From: Myxococcales bacterium | GTDB lineage: Bacteria > Myxococcota > Myxococcia > Myxococcales > Anaeromyxobacteraceae | Assembly (NCBI GenBank): GCA_021806645.1 | Contig: JAJZQX010000001.1 | Location: 186,001-250,000, forward strand | Length of the DNA: 64,000 bases | Reading direction: 5' to 3' | Shown: piece by piece, positions 18,120-27,153 of the stretch | Layout of the letters: the number at the start of each line of letters is the position of its first letter | Position numbering within the stretch: position 1 is the first letter of the stretch | Position numbers and translations under genes: made by a program | Notes under the pieces: model-generated | Told to the model about the DNA's origin: nothing | Databases searched by the model: none | The model's input: the letters and a program-made list of their open reading frames with translations, nothing else

Positions 18120-18142
18120 TGCCTGGGGCTGGGCACTCCCGG

Positions 18143-18185
18143 AAAAAAAAGGGAAGGGCGCCCGAGCCCGAAGGCAAGGGCGCCC
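18143..18185 (-). terminator. intrinsic terminator of the porin gene
   Basis: On the minus strand, after the porin stop, GGGCGCCC (18178-18185) pairs with GGGCGCCC (18156-18163) across a 14-base loop, and a run of eight T (18143-18150 on the plus strand as A) follows after TTCCC. The same hairpin may also stop convergent transcription from the response regulator. Confidence 0.8.
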
Positions 18186-18203
18186 CTGGTTCGAAGCGGG
18201 TGA

Positions 18204-19412
18204 CTAGAACTTCAGCTGCGACGAGATGCCGATCTGCGTGGCGTCCTGCTTGGTGGTCGGGGCCGTCGCGGTGGCGCCACGGTACTCGGTGGTGACCTGG
18301 GCGTACTCGACGCCGAAGCGCCAGGCCTTGCCGGCGTTGAAGAGCAGGCCGGCCGCGAGCTGGTCGTTGTTGATGCGGGCGTTGTTCCCGGAGTTGGTCT
18401 TGTCCGCTTCGGCGTGGCCGAGCCCCAGGGTGATCCAGGCCCACGGGACCGGCTTGAGGATCGCCTGCGCCCAGTAGCCCGAGGACTTCTGCGCCTTGAC
18501 GGCGCCGGCGGCGCCGTAGGTGGCGGTGGCGATGGCGTTGTAGGTGTCGTCCGCCCCCTCGCCCGTGTAGAACTCGCCCTTCACCTGCGCGTACCTGGTC
18601 AGGCCGAGATCGAGGTCTACGCCGAGCATGCTGCCCTTGACGTCCTGCTGGTTGGCCGTGCCGTAGGCCAGTCGGCGGGTGCTGGACATGTAGCCGACGC
18701 CCAGGGCCGCGGTGACGTCCGGGCCGAACTTGCCGGTGGCGCCGACGCGGGCCTCGATGTTGGGCATGCGCGACTGGTTGCCGGCGCCGAAGTCCACGGC
18801 CGACGCGTCGCTGGTCGCCGGGGAGAGGGCGGCCACGGCGGCGTTGATGCCGATGTCGCCGAAGGTGTTGGCGTAGCCGAGACGGAACTGCGGCGAGCGG
18901 CGCCAGAGGTTGCCGGCCTGCCAGAAGAGCGGCTTGGCCACCCAGGCCAGGCTCTCGGCGAAGAGCGTGTTGACGAGGCCGTACTCCTGGCCGGCGAGCA
19001 CCGAGACGTTGCCGGCGCTGGTCTTCCAGGTGGCGGTCATCGCCGCCAGGCGGAGCCGCATCAAGGCATTGTACCAGGCGGTGGAGTTGAGGGCCGCATT
19101 CTGGCCTCCGCTGAAGTCGAACTCCAGCACGCCGCTGAGGTCGGCGCCGGACCAGTCGTCCTTGGTGGCCATCCTGAAGCCGATGCGCGACTGGCGGCCG
19201 CTGAAGAGGACGGAGCCGCCGCGGAGCGCGGCCTGGGCTGCACCGGGGTAGTCCTGGTCGGCGAGGGAGTTCCCGGTGAAGAACCCGTTGGCCAGGATGA
19301 AGCCATACGGGGTGAGCTTGACGCCGTCGGCTGCGGGGGCGGTCTGGGCGATGGCGGCGAGCGGGAGCGACAGCGCGAGCACGCCGGCAAGGAGCTTTCT
19401 TGATGCGGTCAT
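18204..19412 (-). CDS. outer-membrane porin
   Basis: A 402-residue exported barrel protein. Signal peptide about 1-22 (KLLAGVLALSLPLAAIAQ). The mature chain begins VKLTPYGFILANGFF and continues as alternating amphipathic strands with Gly/Asn/Asp-rich loops, ending SSQLKF; the terminal Phe is the usual outer-membrane insertion signal. The phosphate-selective/OprP-like or general porin family is possible, and the solute is unknown. It stands alone with its own terminator, convergent with the two-component regulator, whose system may control it. Confidence 0.82.
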   Translation of the reverse strand: MTASRKLLAGVLALSLPLAAIAQTAPAADGVKLTPYGFILANGFFTGNSLADQDYPGAAQAALRGGSVLFSGRQSRIGFRMATKDDWSGADLSGVLEFDFSGGQNAALNSTAWYNALMRLRLAAMTATWKTSAGNVSVLAGQEYGLVNTLFAESLAWVAKPLFWQAGNLWRRSPQFRLGYANTFGDIGINAAVAALSPATSDASAVDFGAGNQSRMPNIEARVGATGKFGPDVTAALGVGYMSSTRRLAYGTANQQDVKGSMLGVDLDLGLTRYAQVKGEFYTGEGADDTYNAIATATYGAAGAVKAQKSSGYWAQAILKPVPWAWITLGLGHAEADKTNSGNNARINNDQLAAGLLFNAGKAWRFGVEYAQVTTEYRGATATAPTTKQDATQIGISSQLKF

Positions 19413-19458
19413 TCACAGCCTCCGAAACGTGAACCTGGTTGTCCCTGGGTATTTGCGA

Positions 19459-19477
19459 AGTGGGGGCCCAGTGGGGG
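19459..19477. repeat. 11-bp spaced direct repeat upstream of the porin
   Basis: AGTGGGGG occurs at 19459-19466 and again at 19470-19477, one helical turn apart, 47-65 bases before the porin start. It could bind a regulator dimer on one DNA face. The repeat is G-rich and short, so chance is possible. Confidence 0.3.
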
Positions 19478-19617
19478 TCGAAAAGCTAGCACAGAGCCCG
19501 GACCGGTCATGGCAATTCCGACGACGCGCCGCGGCAGTCCTCGCGGTCCAGCGAGCAAGTGCCCGAAAAGACGGGAGCCCGCTCGGGACGCGTCGATCGC
19601 GGAGGCAGGACTGACCG

Positions 19618-22008
19618 TCAGCGTGCCAGCGTCACGATGGTGACGGCGTCGCCGCCTTCGTGCTGGTCGCCCCGGCGATGCGTGGCCACGTACGGTGAGG
19701 CCGCCAGCGCCTCACGCAGCGCCTGCTTCAGCGCGCCGGTCCCGTGGCCGTGAAGGATGAGGCACTGGGGTTCCCCTTCGGCGTAGAGCCGGTCGAGGAA
19801 CCTTTCCACCTCGCGCAGCAGCTCCTCCACGCGCAGCCCGCGAACGTCGAGCCGCCGGTCCTCGAGCCGGACCGCATCCGGGCGGGCCTCCCCGGCGCGG
19901 GCCAGCCGGTCGGCGGCGCTGGTGCCGAGGTTGGCCTGGCGGGCCGTTCCCGTCAGGGCCACCAGGTCGGCGAGCGGCCGGCGCACCTTCAGGGGGCCGG
20001 CCTGCACCAGCGCCTGCTTGCCGTCGACCGAGAGCACCTCGCCCTCCTGCCCGAGCGAGGCGATCCGGACCCGCACGCCAGGCCGGAGCTGGCCGCCCGG
20101 CAGCGCCTCCGCCGACGTCTCGGCCTGCGCCGCGGCCCGCTTCGAGGCCCCCTCCACCTGGGCCTTCCAGGCCTCCAGCTGCGCCGCCGCCTCGCTCGCC
20201 TTCTTGACGGAGGGCTGGGCCTGCAGCGAGGCGAGCAGCTCCGCAACCTCGCCGCGGGCCGCCTCCAGCTCGCCGGCGATGGCCTCCCCGACCCGGGCCG
20301 CCGCCGCCCGCTCGGCCCGGTGGGCCTCGTCCTCCCGCGCCCGCGCCGCCGACTCGGCCTGGCGCGCCGCCACGGCCGCCCGCTCCGCCACCTCCCGCGC
20401 CGCGGCCAGCGCCGCCCGCTCGGCGTCGAGCGCCGCCAGGGCCTCGCCCAGCGCCCCGCCGTGGCCGCTGCGCGCCGCCCGGGCACGCGCCACCACCGCC
20501 GCCGGCAGCCCGACCCGCGCCGCCACCTCGATGGCCGAGGAGCTGCCTGGAGAGCCGAGGTGGAGCTGGTAGGTGGGGGCCAGCCGCTCGGCGTCGAAGC
20601 CGACCCGGGCGTTGGCGTAGGTGGTGTCGGTGAGGGCCAGCGCCTTCAGCTCGTCCAGGTGGGTGGTGACCAGCACGGTGGCGCCGCGCGCCAGCAGCGC
20701 CTCGAGGATGGCCGCCGCCAGCGCCGCCCCCTCGCGCGGATCGGTGTCGGCGGCGATCTCGTCCACCAGCACCAGCGAGCCGGGGATGGCGCCGGCCAGC
20801 ATCTCCTTCACCGCGGTGAGGTGGGCGGTGAAGGTGGAGAGGTCCTGGTGCAGGTCGCCCCGCTCGTCGATGGCGGCCTTCACCTCCAGGAAGAAGGGGA
20901 GGCGCGAGCCCTCGGCGGCCGGGACCGGCAGGCCGGCGCGCAGCATCATGGCCGAGAGCCCGACCGCGCTGATGGCCACGGTCTTGCCGCCGCCGTTCGG
21001 ACCCGAGACGACGAGCGCCCGCGCCGGCGCGCCCATGCGGACGTGGCTGGCCACCACCATCTTCCCCTGCAGCACCAGCAGGGGGTGGCGCAGCGAGAGC
21101 AGCTCGAAACCGTCGCGCTCGGCGCATAGCGCCGGGGCATGGGCGTCGAGGTCGGAGGCGAGCCGCGCCGCCCCCTCCAGCGCGTCCAGCTCGGCCAGCA
21201 CCGCCAGCCCGCGAGTGAGCGCCGCGGCGCGCCCGGTCACCGCGGTCGAGAGCTCGCGCAGGATGCGGGCCTCCTCCTCGGCGGCGGTGGCGTTGGCGAT
21301 GGCCAGCTCGTTCCCCAGCTCGACCATGCCTTCCGGCTCGACGAAGAGGGTCTGGCCCGACTGCGAGGCGTTGTGGACGATGCCCGGGAAGGCGGAGCGG
21401 GCGCTGGCCAGGATCGGCAGCACGTACCGCTCGTTCCGGATGGTGAAGTAGCGGTCGCGCAGGTGGCGCTCCATCTCGGGGTCGGAGAGGTAGCCGTCCA
21501 CCTGCGCCTTCAAGGCCCGGTGCAGGCCGCGGCTCCGCTCGCGCGCGGTCGCCAGCTCGACGCTGGCCCGGTCGGAGACGGCGCCCGAGGGCTCGATGGC
21601 CCGCTCGATCCGGTCGGCCAGCCGCTCGTCCGGCGCCAGCGGCTCGGCCAGCGCCGAGAGCCGTGGCGCATCGCCGGCGCGGGCCAGCAGCGCCGCGCGG
21701 GTCCTGGCCACGGCGCGGGCCAGCGCCGCCACCTCGCGCAGCTCCAGCGGCTCGAGCACGCCGCCCCGGGTGGCCCGGTCTAGCGAGCCCTCCACGTCGG
21801 CCAGCCCTCCGAACGGGAGCGAGGTGCCGGTCTCGGAGAGGCGGCGCGCCTCGTCGACGCGGGCCAGCGCTTCGGTGGCAGCGGCGGCGTCGGGAAGGAA
21901 GGGCAGGGCCAGGGCCCGGCGCTGGCCGGCCGGGAGCCGGCAGCGCGCTGCGAGGGCGGCGAGGATCTCGGGCCAGCCGAGCTGGGCCAGGGTGCGGTCG
22001 TGGCTCAT
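19618..22008 (-). CDS. mutS2: MutS2 family protein with Smr domain
   Basis: A 796-residue protein of normal MutS2 length. The N-terminal two-thirds hold the MutS core: Walker A reads VSGPNGGGKTVAISAVGL (usually GPNxGGKT), then LSTFTAHL and Walker B SLVLVDEIAADTDPREG, with VTTHLDELK after it. A long Ala/Glu/Arg-rich coiled coil (about 510-620) follows, then the C-terminal Smr nuclease domain with LDVRGLRVEEL and HGHGTGALKQALREAL. MutS2 suppresses recombination and rescues collided ribosomes in different bacteria; which applies here is not visible. Single gene, no operon partner. Confidence 0.96.
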   Translation of the reverse strand: MSHDRTLAQLGWPEILAALAARCRLPAGQRRALALPFLPDAAAATEALARVDEARRLSETGTSLPFGGLADVEGSLDRATRGGVLEPLELREVAALARAVARTRAALLARAGDAPRLSALAEPLAPDERLADRIERAIEPSGAVSDRASVELATARERSRGLHRALKAQVDGYLSDPEMERHLRDRYFTIRNERYVLPILASARSAFPGIVHNASQSGQTLFVEPEGMVELGNELAIANATAAEEEARILRELSTAVTGRAAALTRGLAVLAELDALEGAARLASDLDAHAPALCAERDGFELLSLRHPLLVLQGKMVVASHVRMGAPARALVVSGPNGGGKTVAISAVGLSAMMLRAGLPVPAAEGSRLPFFLEVKAAIDERGDLHQDLSTFTAHLTAVKEMLAGAIPGSLVLVDEIAADTDPREGAALAAAILEALLARGATVLVTTHLDELKALALTDTTYANARVGFDAERLAPTYQLHLGSPGSSSAIEVAARVGLPAAVVARARAARSGHGGALGEALAALDAERAALAAAREVAERAAVAARQAESAARAREDEAHRAERAAAARVGEAIAGELEAARGEVAELLASLQAQPSVKKASEAAAQLEAWKAQVEGASKRAAAQAETSAEALPGGQLRPGVRVRIASLGQEGEVLSVDGKQALVQAGPLKVRRPLADLVALTGTARQANLGTSAADRLARAGEARPDAVRLEDRRLDVRGLRVEELLREVERFLDRLYAEGEPQCLILHGHGTGALKQALREALAASPYVATHRRGDQHEGGDAVTIVTLAR

Positions 22009-22072
22009 TTGGTTCGGCGCGGTCCTACCCCGTATCAGGCAGATTCCACAACTTCGCGGGTATCATGCTCAA

Positions 22073-22900
22073 GTGAAACGCCTCGCCCTCCTCGCCGGCC
22101 TCGTCTCCCTCTCCGCACTGACCAGCTGCGCCCGCTCGCCCGCGAAGCTGGTCCGGTCCAGGCCCGCCGGTCCCGCCAGGCTCGCCGGGCCGATCTGCGC
22201 GGTCCCGCCGAAGGGGGCGGTCCCGGCCGGTCCGGGTGCCCGTGACGCCGGGCCTCGCCCCGAGGTGCTGGTGGCCCGTGCCCGCCAGCTACGGTCCGAG
22301 GGCGATCACGCCGGATCGCTGAAGCGGCTGGAGCAGGCGGCGGTGCTGGCCCCGGACGACGCCGATGTCTGCCTCGAGCTGGCCGACCTGCTGGTGGCCG
22401 ACGAAGCCGACCTCGACCGGGCTGGAGCCATGCTCCAGGCCATCCCCGCCAGCCATCCGGGGCGCGACGCCGCGCTGGGGCGGCTGGCCGAGCTGCGCGG
22501 TGACGAGGAGACGGCCCAGGCGGCCTACGCCCGCCACCTGGCGGTGGTGGACGACCCGGAGATCCGGCTGCGCCGGGCCGTGGCGCTGGAGCGGCTGGGG
22601 CGCGACGCCGAAGCCACCGCCGAGCTGGAGCGGCTGCGAGCCGCCGACCCGGGGAGCGCCGTCGTGCGCGCGCGGCTGGCGGAGCGGTACGAGGCGGCCG
22701 GCCGGCTGGACGAGGCCGAGGCGGAGCTGCGCACGCTGGCGGACGCGATCCCGGATCGTCCGGAGGGGTGGCGCCGGCTGGCCGCCTTCTGCGGGCGCCA
22801 CGGGATCGACGAACATCCGTCCTGCGCCCTGGCCAGGGCCCGGCTGGCCGGCGCGCCGGCCCAGCGCGAGCTGCGGCCGCTGCTGCCGACGGGGAAGTAG
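22073..22900 (+). CDS. TPR lipoprotein
   Basis: A 275-residue product from GTG 22073, chosen because the signal peptide KRLALLAGLVSLSALTSC begins immediately and ends in a lipobox-like LTSC. After a Pro/Arg-rich linker come about five tetratricopeptide-like helical pairs (for example LKRLEQAAVLAPDDADVCLE and RRAVALERLGRDAEATAELE). It is likely an envelope scaffold for protein contacts. Divergent from mutS2 with about 64 bases between the starts. No partner can be named. Confidence 0.75.
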   Translation: MKRLALLAGLVSLSALTSCARSPAKLVRSRPAGPARLAGPICAVPPKGAVPAGPGARDAGPRPEVLVARARQLRSEGDHAGSLKRLEQAAVLAPDDADVCLELADLLVADEADLDRAGAMLQAIPASHPGRDAALGRLAELRGDEETAQAAYARHLAVVDDPEIRLRRAVALERLGRDAEATAELERLRAADPGSAVVRARLAERYEAAGRLDEAEAELRTLADAIPDRPEGWRRLAAFCGRHGIDEHPSCALARARLAGAPAQRELRPLLPTGK

Positions 22901-23215
22901 ACGCCTGGCGGTGAGCGGCGCAGGGGACAGCGTGCCGCGTCAGCACGGTTCTCCGCCGCACCGGCCGGCCTTCCGACCCAGCCACCACTGATCGTCTCGA
23001 TGGGAAGTTATCATTCGTGACAACATCCTTCGGCGTCGACGACTCCCTTCCGGCCTCCCTCACTACCGGCCTGACGGCCTGCCTCGCGCCGCGCCGGGCG
23101 CGACTCACATTCGCGCTCGACGTACCGCTCGAGGCGGTCGTCGAGGGCACCCGGTCGGAAGGGGTGATCACTCCCCTGGCGCCTGTCCGGCGGCCGCGGC
23201 ACCGGGGGCCGGGCG
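22901..23215. other. intergenic stretch without a supported gene
   Basis: This 315-base gap lies between the end of the TPR lipoprotein and the end of the dehydrogenase gene (convergent). Frames of about 75 codons exist on both strands but have no ribosome site and no protein-like pattern. No tRNA, clear terminator or repeat is seen. Local GC falls slightly around 22980-23060. Confidence 0.5.
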
Positions 23216-24001
23216 CTACTGCGCCGTGTAGCCGCCATCGACGATGAACGGCACGCCGGTGACGCCGCCTGCCAGCTCGCCGGCCAGGAAGACGACGGCG
23301 GCGGAGATCTCGGCGACCGAGAGCAGCCGCCGCAGCGGCACCAGCGGGTAGATGACCTCCTCCAGCACCCGCTCCAGCGCCACGCCGCGGGTGCGGGCCA
23401 GGTCGGCCAGCTGGTTCCGGACCAGCGGCGTGTCGACGTAGCCGGGGCAGAGGGCGTTGACGGTGATGCCGTGGGGGGCGCCCTCCAGCGCGGCCACCTT
23501 GGTCAGCCCGAGCAGGCCGTGCTTGGCCGAGTTGTAGCCGGCCTTGCCGGCGAAGCCGACCAGCCCGTTGATGGAGGCGACGTTGACGACGCGCCCCCAG
23601 CGCCGCGACTTCATGAGCGGGAAGGCGCGCTTGATGGCCAGGAACGGCGCCACCAGCATCACCTTGAGGAGCAGCTCGAACTTCTCGGTGGGGAACTCCT
23701 CGATGGGGGCGATGTGCTGGAGGCCGGCGTTGTTGACGAGGATGTCGAGCCGGCCCCACTTCGCCGCCGCCGCGTCGATGGCCCCGTTGAGCTCCGCCTC
23801 GCGCGTCACGTCGCAGGGCGCGGCCAGAACCTCGAGCCCGTGCGCCCGCAGCCCGGCCACGGCGGCGTCGAGCGCCGGGCCGGGCCGGTCGGAGACCGCC
23901 AGCCGGGCCCCGCTCCGGCCGAGGTCGAGGGCCACCTGCAGCCCGATGCCACCCGCCGCGCCGGTGATGAATGCGACACGCTGCTCGATGGGCTGCGCCA
24001 T
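23216..24001 (-). CDS. short-chain dehydrogenase, probable D-3-hydroxybutyrate dehydrogenase
   Basis: A 261-residue classical SDR. NAD-binding motif TGAAGGIG (13-20), NNAG (90-93), catalytic S143, Y156 and K160 (YNSAKHG). The segments NNAGLQHIAPIEEFPTEKF and ALCPGYVDTPLVRNQ are hallmarks of bacterial D-beta-hydroxybutyrate dehydrogenase, which interconverts 3-hydroxybutyrate and acetoacetate with NAD. GCGGAGG lies about 8 bases before ATG 23999-24001. It follows livM of the second transport operon by 31 bases and is probably co-transcribed, tying uptake to ketone-body or polyhydroxybutyrate metabolism. Confidence 0.87.
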   Translation of the reverse strand: MAQPIEQRVAFITGAAGGIGLQVALDLGRSGARLAVSDRPGPALDAAVAGLRAHGLEVLAAPCDVTREAELNGAIDAAAAKWGRLDILVNNAGLQHIAPIEEFPTEKFELLLKVMLVAPFLAIKRAFPLMKSRRWGRVVNVASINGLVGFAGKAGYNSAKHGLLGLTKVAALEGAPHGITVNALCPGYVDTPLVRNQLADLARTRGVALERVLEEVIYPLVPLRRLLSVAEISAAVVFLAGELAGGVTGVPFIVDGGYTAQ

Positions 24002-24032
24002 CTGGAGTGCCTCCGCGGGGTCCCTCGGCCCG

Positions 24033-25016
24033 CTAGATCGGGAAGTTGCGGGCGAAGTGGAGCGCCTCGCCGACCAGCCCGCGCCGGAAGGCCAGCACCC
24101 CGACCACGAAGACGCTGCCGATGATGACCGTGACCCAGTCGCCGACGCCGGAGAGGTAATTGTCCATGGTCACCACCACCAGGGCACCCACCGACGGACC
24201 CATCACCGTCCCCATGCCGCCGAGCAGCGTCATCAGCACCACCTCTCCCGACTTGTGCCAGTGGGCGTCGGTGAGGGTGGCGAACTGGAGCACCAGCGCC
24301 TTGGTGGCGCCGGCCAGCCCGGAGAGCCCGGCCGAGATCACGAAGGCCACCAGCTTGTAGCGGTCCACGTCGTAGCCGAGCGAGAGCGCGCGCGGCTCGT
24401 TCTCGCGGATGGAGCGGAGCACGTGGCCGAAAGGTGAGTGGATGGTCCGGTAGATGACGAAGAAGCCGAGCAGGAAGATGGCGTAGACCAGGTAGTAGAG
24501 GGGCAGCGTCCGGTCGAGCGGGATCAGGCCGAAGAGCGTGCCGCGCGGGATCCCCTGCAGGCCGTCCTCGCCGCCGGTGAACGGGAGCTGGACCGCCAGG
24601 AAGTAGAGCATCTGGGCGAAGCCGAGCGTGATCATGGCGAAGTAGATGCCGGAGCGCCGGATGGCCAGCCCACCGATGAGCAGCCCGAGCAGCGTGGCCA
24701 CCGCGGTGCCGGCCAGCAGCCCCAGCTCGGGGGGCCAGCCCCACTCCTTGAGCACGTGGCCGGTGACGTAGCCGGCGCTCCCCAGGAAGGCGGCGTGGCC
24801 GAAGGAGAGCAGGCCGGTGTAGCCGAGCAGCAGGTTGAAGGCACTGGCGAAGAGGGCCATGCAGAGCACGTTCATGAGGAAGACCGGGTAGACCGCCAGC
24901 GGCAGCGCCAGCCCCGACAGCGCCATGGCGATGAAGAAGGCCCTCTTGCGGCCGGGCGTGATGATGCCGGCCCGGTACGCGGCGCGGGCCTCCTGTAGTC
25001 CCGGCGGTCCGCTCAC
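24033..25016 (-). CDS. livM: branched-chain amino acid-type ABC permease (LivM), second operon
   Basis: A 327-residue permease from GTG 25014-25016, which overlaps the livH stop (GTGA). About nine membrane segments; motifs LLLGYTGLLSFGHAAFLGSAGYV, RSIRENEPRALSLGYDVDRYK (ATPase-contact loop) and LLGGMGTVMGPSVGA. It differs clearly from the LivM of the first operon, so the two systems are paralogues, not a recent duplication. The GTG start is supported by the overlap and by the protein N-terminus. Confidence 0.93.
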   Translation of the reverse strand: MSGPPGLQEARAAYRAGIITPGRKRAFFIAMALSGLALPLAVYPVFLMNVLCMALFASAFNLLLGYTGLLSFGHAAFLGSAGYVTGHVLKEWGWPPELGLLAGTAVATLLGLLIGGLAIRRSGIYFAMITLGFAQMLYFLAVQLPFTGGEDGLQGIPRGTLFGLIPLDRTLPLYYLVYAIFLLGFFVIYRTIHSPFGHVLRSIRENEPRALSLGYDVDRYKLVAFVISAGLSGLAGATKALVLQFATLTDAHWHKSGEVVLMTLLGGMGTVMGPSVGALVVVTMDNYLSGVGDWVTVIIGSVFVVGVLAFRRGLVGEALHFARNFPI

Positions 25017-25876
25017 GTCTCCCTCCCGAACAGGCCGGCCGGGCGCAGGAGCAGCACCACGGCCATGATGGCGAAGATCACGGTCGCGGCGGCCGGCGGG
25101 TAGAAGTACTTGGTCAGCCCCTCCACCAGCCCCAGCCCGAGGCCGGTCAGGATCGATCCGAGGATGGAGCCCATGCCGCCGACCACCACCACCGCGAAGA
25201 CCACGATGATGAGCGAGGAGCCCATCGACGGGCTGACCTGGTAGATGGGCGCGGCCATGACGCCGGCGAAGCCGGCCAGGGCCACGCCGAAGCCGAAGGT
25301 GAGCGTCATCATCAACGGCACGTTGACGCCGAACGCCTGGAGCAGTCGCGGGTTCTCGGTGCCGGCGCGCAGGTAGGCGCCCAGCCTGGTCCGCTCGATG
25401 ACGAACCAGCTGCCGAAGCAGACCACCAGCGAGACCAGCACCACCCAGGCCCGGTACCTGGGCAGGTACATGAAGCCCAGGTTGGTGCCGCCCTGCAGCG
25501 CCTCCGGGACCGGGTAGGAGCTCCCGGAGTTGCCGTAGGCGTGGTGGAAGAGCCCCTCGATGATCAGGGTAAGACCGAAGGTGAAGAGGAGGCCGTACAG
25601 GTTGTCGAGCTGGTAGAGCCGGCGCAGCATGGTGCGTTCCACCACCATGCCGAGCACGCCGACCGCCAGCGGGGAGAGGAGCAGGGCCGGCCAGTAGCCG
25701 ATCCCCAGCTCGCTCAACCCCAGCCACGCCAGGAAGGCCCCGGTCATGTAGAGGGCCCCGTGGGCGAAGTTCACGACGTTGACCAGGCCGAAGATGACGG
25801 CCAGCCCCAGCGAGAGCAGGGCGTAGAACGAGCCGTTGATGAGCCCCACCAGCAGCTGTCCGTAGAGCGCCTGCAT
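25013..25876 (-). CDS. livH: branched-chain amino acid-type ABC permease (LivH), second operon
   Basis: A 287-residue permease, about eight membrane segments. Motifs: LGLAVIFGLVNVVNFAHGALYM, AGTENPRLLQAFGVNV as coupling loop, and VVVGGMGSILGSILTG. Starts 22 bases after the binding-protein gene and overlaps livM by four bases. It forms the channel of the second Liv-type transporter with the adjacent LivM. Confidence 0.93.
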   Translation of the reverse strand: MQALYGQLLVGLINGSFYALLSLGLAVIFGLVNVVNFAHGALYMTGAFLAWLGLSELGIGYWPALLLSPLAVGVLGMVVERTMLRRLYQLDNLYGLLFTFGLTLIIEGLFHHAYGNSGSSYPVPEALQGGTNLGFMYLPRYRAWVVLVSLVVCFGSWFVIERTRLGAYLRAGTENPRLLQAFGVNVPLMMTLTFGFGVALAGFAGVMAAPIYQVSPSMGSSLIIVVFAVVVVGGMGSILGSILTGLGLGLVEGLTKYFYPPAAATVIFAIMAVVLLLRPAGLFGRET

Positions 25877-25898
25877 GCGGCCTCCTCCTCGACGCCGG

Positions 25899-27122
25899 CT
25901 ACTTCTTCACGGCCAGCGGGCAGGCCTGCGCCTCGACCGAGGGGAAGGCCTCGGCGGCCGGGATGGTCTTGACGATCCTGTAGTAGTCCCACGGGTACTT
26001 CGACTGCTCGGGCGTCTTGACCTGCACCAGGTACATGTCGTGGCGGAAGAGGCCGTCGGGGCCGATCTTCCCCTTGGCGAAGAAGTCGTTGACCGGCGCG
26101 GCCTTCATCTTGGCGATGACGGCGTCGGCGCCGTCGGTGCCGGCCGCCTTGACGGCCTGGAGGTAGTGGGTGACCGCGGAGTAGAGGCCGGCCTGCACCA
26201 TGGTCGGCATGGCCTTCTTCTCGTTGCCGGGGAGGGACTGGAAGCGCTTCGACCAGGCGCGGGTGGCGTCGTTGCGGTCCCAGTAGAAGGCGGTGGTCAG
26301 GTACATGTTCTTGGCGGCGGCGAGCCCGAGGCTGTGGACGTCCGAGATGAAGACCAGCAGGCCGGCCAGGGTCTGCTTCGGGGTCAGGCCGAACTCGGCC
26401 GCCTGCTTGATGGTGTTGATGGTGTCGGCGCCGGCGTTGGCCATGCCGACCACCTGGGCGCCGGAGGCCTGGGCCTGCAGCAGGTAGCTGGAGAAGTCGC
26501 TGGTGCTCTGGGGGTGGCGGACCGAGCCGAGCACCTTGCCGCCCGACTCGACGACCACCTTGGCGGTGTCGGCCTCCAGCGACTTGCCGAAGACGTAGTC
26601 GGCGGTGATGAAGAACCAGGTCTTGCCGCCGTTCTTCACCACCTCCCGGCCGGTGCCGTTGGCGAGCGCCCAGTTGTTGTAGGTGTAGTGGACGTTGTAG
26701 GGGGTGCACTTCTCGCCGGTGATGGCGGTGGTGGCCGGACCGGAGAGCAGGGTGATGCGCTTCTTCTCCGCCGCCACCGGCATGACCGCCAGGGCCGTGC
26801 CGCTGTTTACGAGGTCGGCCACCACGTCCACCTGGTTCTCGTCGAACCACTTGCGGGCGGTGTTGGATGCGATGTCGGCCTTGTTCTGGTGGTCTGCGGA
26901 GATCACGTCGATGGGCTTGCCCAGCACCTTGCCGCCGAAGTCGGCCACCGCCATCTTCACGGCCAGCACCGAGCCCGGTCCGGCCAGGTCGGAGTAGAAG
27001 CCGGTCATGTCGGTGAGGACGCCGATGCGGACCACGCCGTCGGAGACCTTGCCGGCGGCGCGCCCGGGCGCGGGGAGGGTGAGCAATGCGACGGCCATCA
27101 GGAGGGATGCGAACGTTCTCAT
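25899..27122 (-). CDS. periplasmic Liv-type binding protein, second operon
   Basis: A 407-residue exported protein. The ATG at 27120-27122 is preferred to the adjacent GTG at 27125; AAGAGG lies upstream. Signal peptide MRTFASLLMAVALLTLPAPGRA. The mature part begins VRIGVLTDMTGFYSDLAGPG and has DVVADLVNSGTALAV and WFFITADYVFGKSLEAD. This branch of the Leu/Ile/Val-binding family includes proteins that bind amides, aromatic acids and other substrates, so amino acid specificity is uncertain. It sits between the ATPase genes and the permease genes. Confidence 0.9.
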   Translation of the reverse strand: MRTFASLLMAVALLTLPAPGRAAGKVSDGVVRIGVLTDMTGFYSDLAGPGSVLAVKMAVADFGGKVLGKPIDVISADHQNKADIASNTARKWFDENQVDVVADLVNSGTALAVMPVAAEKKRITLLSGPATTAITGEKCTPYNVHYTYNNWALANGTGREVVKNGGKTWFFITADYVFGKSLEADTAKVVVESGGKVLGSVRHPQSTSDFSSYLLQAQASGAQVVGMANAGADTINTIKQAAEFGLTPKQTLAGLLVFISDVHSLGLAAAKNMYLTTAFYWDRNDATRAWSKRFQSLPGNEKKAMPTMVQAGLYSAVTHYLQAVKAAGTDGADAVIAKMKAAPVNDFFAKGKIGPDGLFRHDMYLVQVKTPEQSKYPWDYYRIVKTIPAAEAFPSVEAQACPLAVKK

Positions 27123-27153
27123 CACGAACCTCTTTTCCAGTCGGTGGATGCAG

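Noticed and set aside
23017-23247. A 76-codon plus-strand frame in the gap before the dehydrogenase
   Set aside because: No ribosome site, no protein-like pattern, and it overlaps the end of a well-supported convergent gene.
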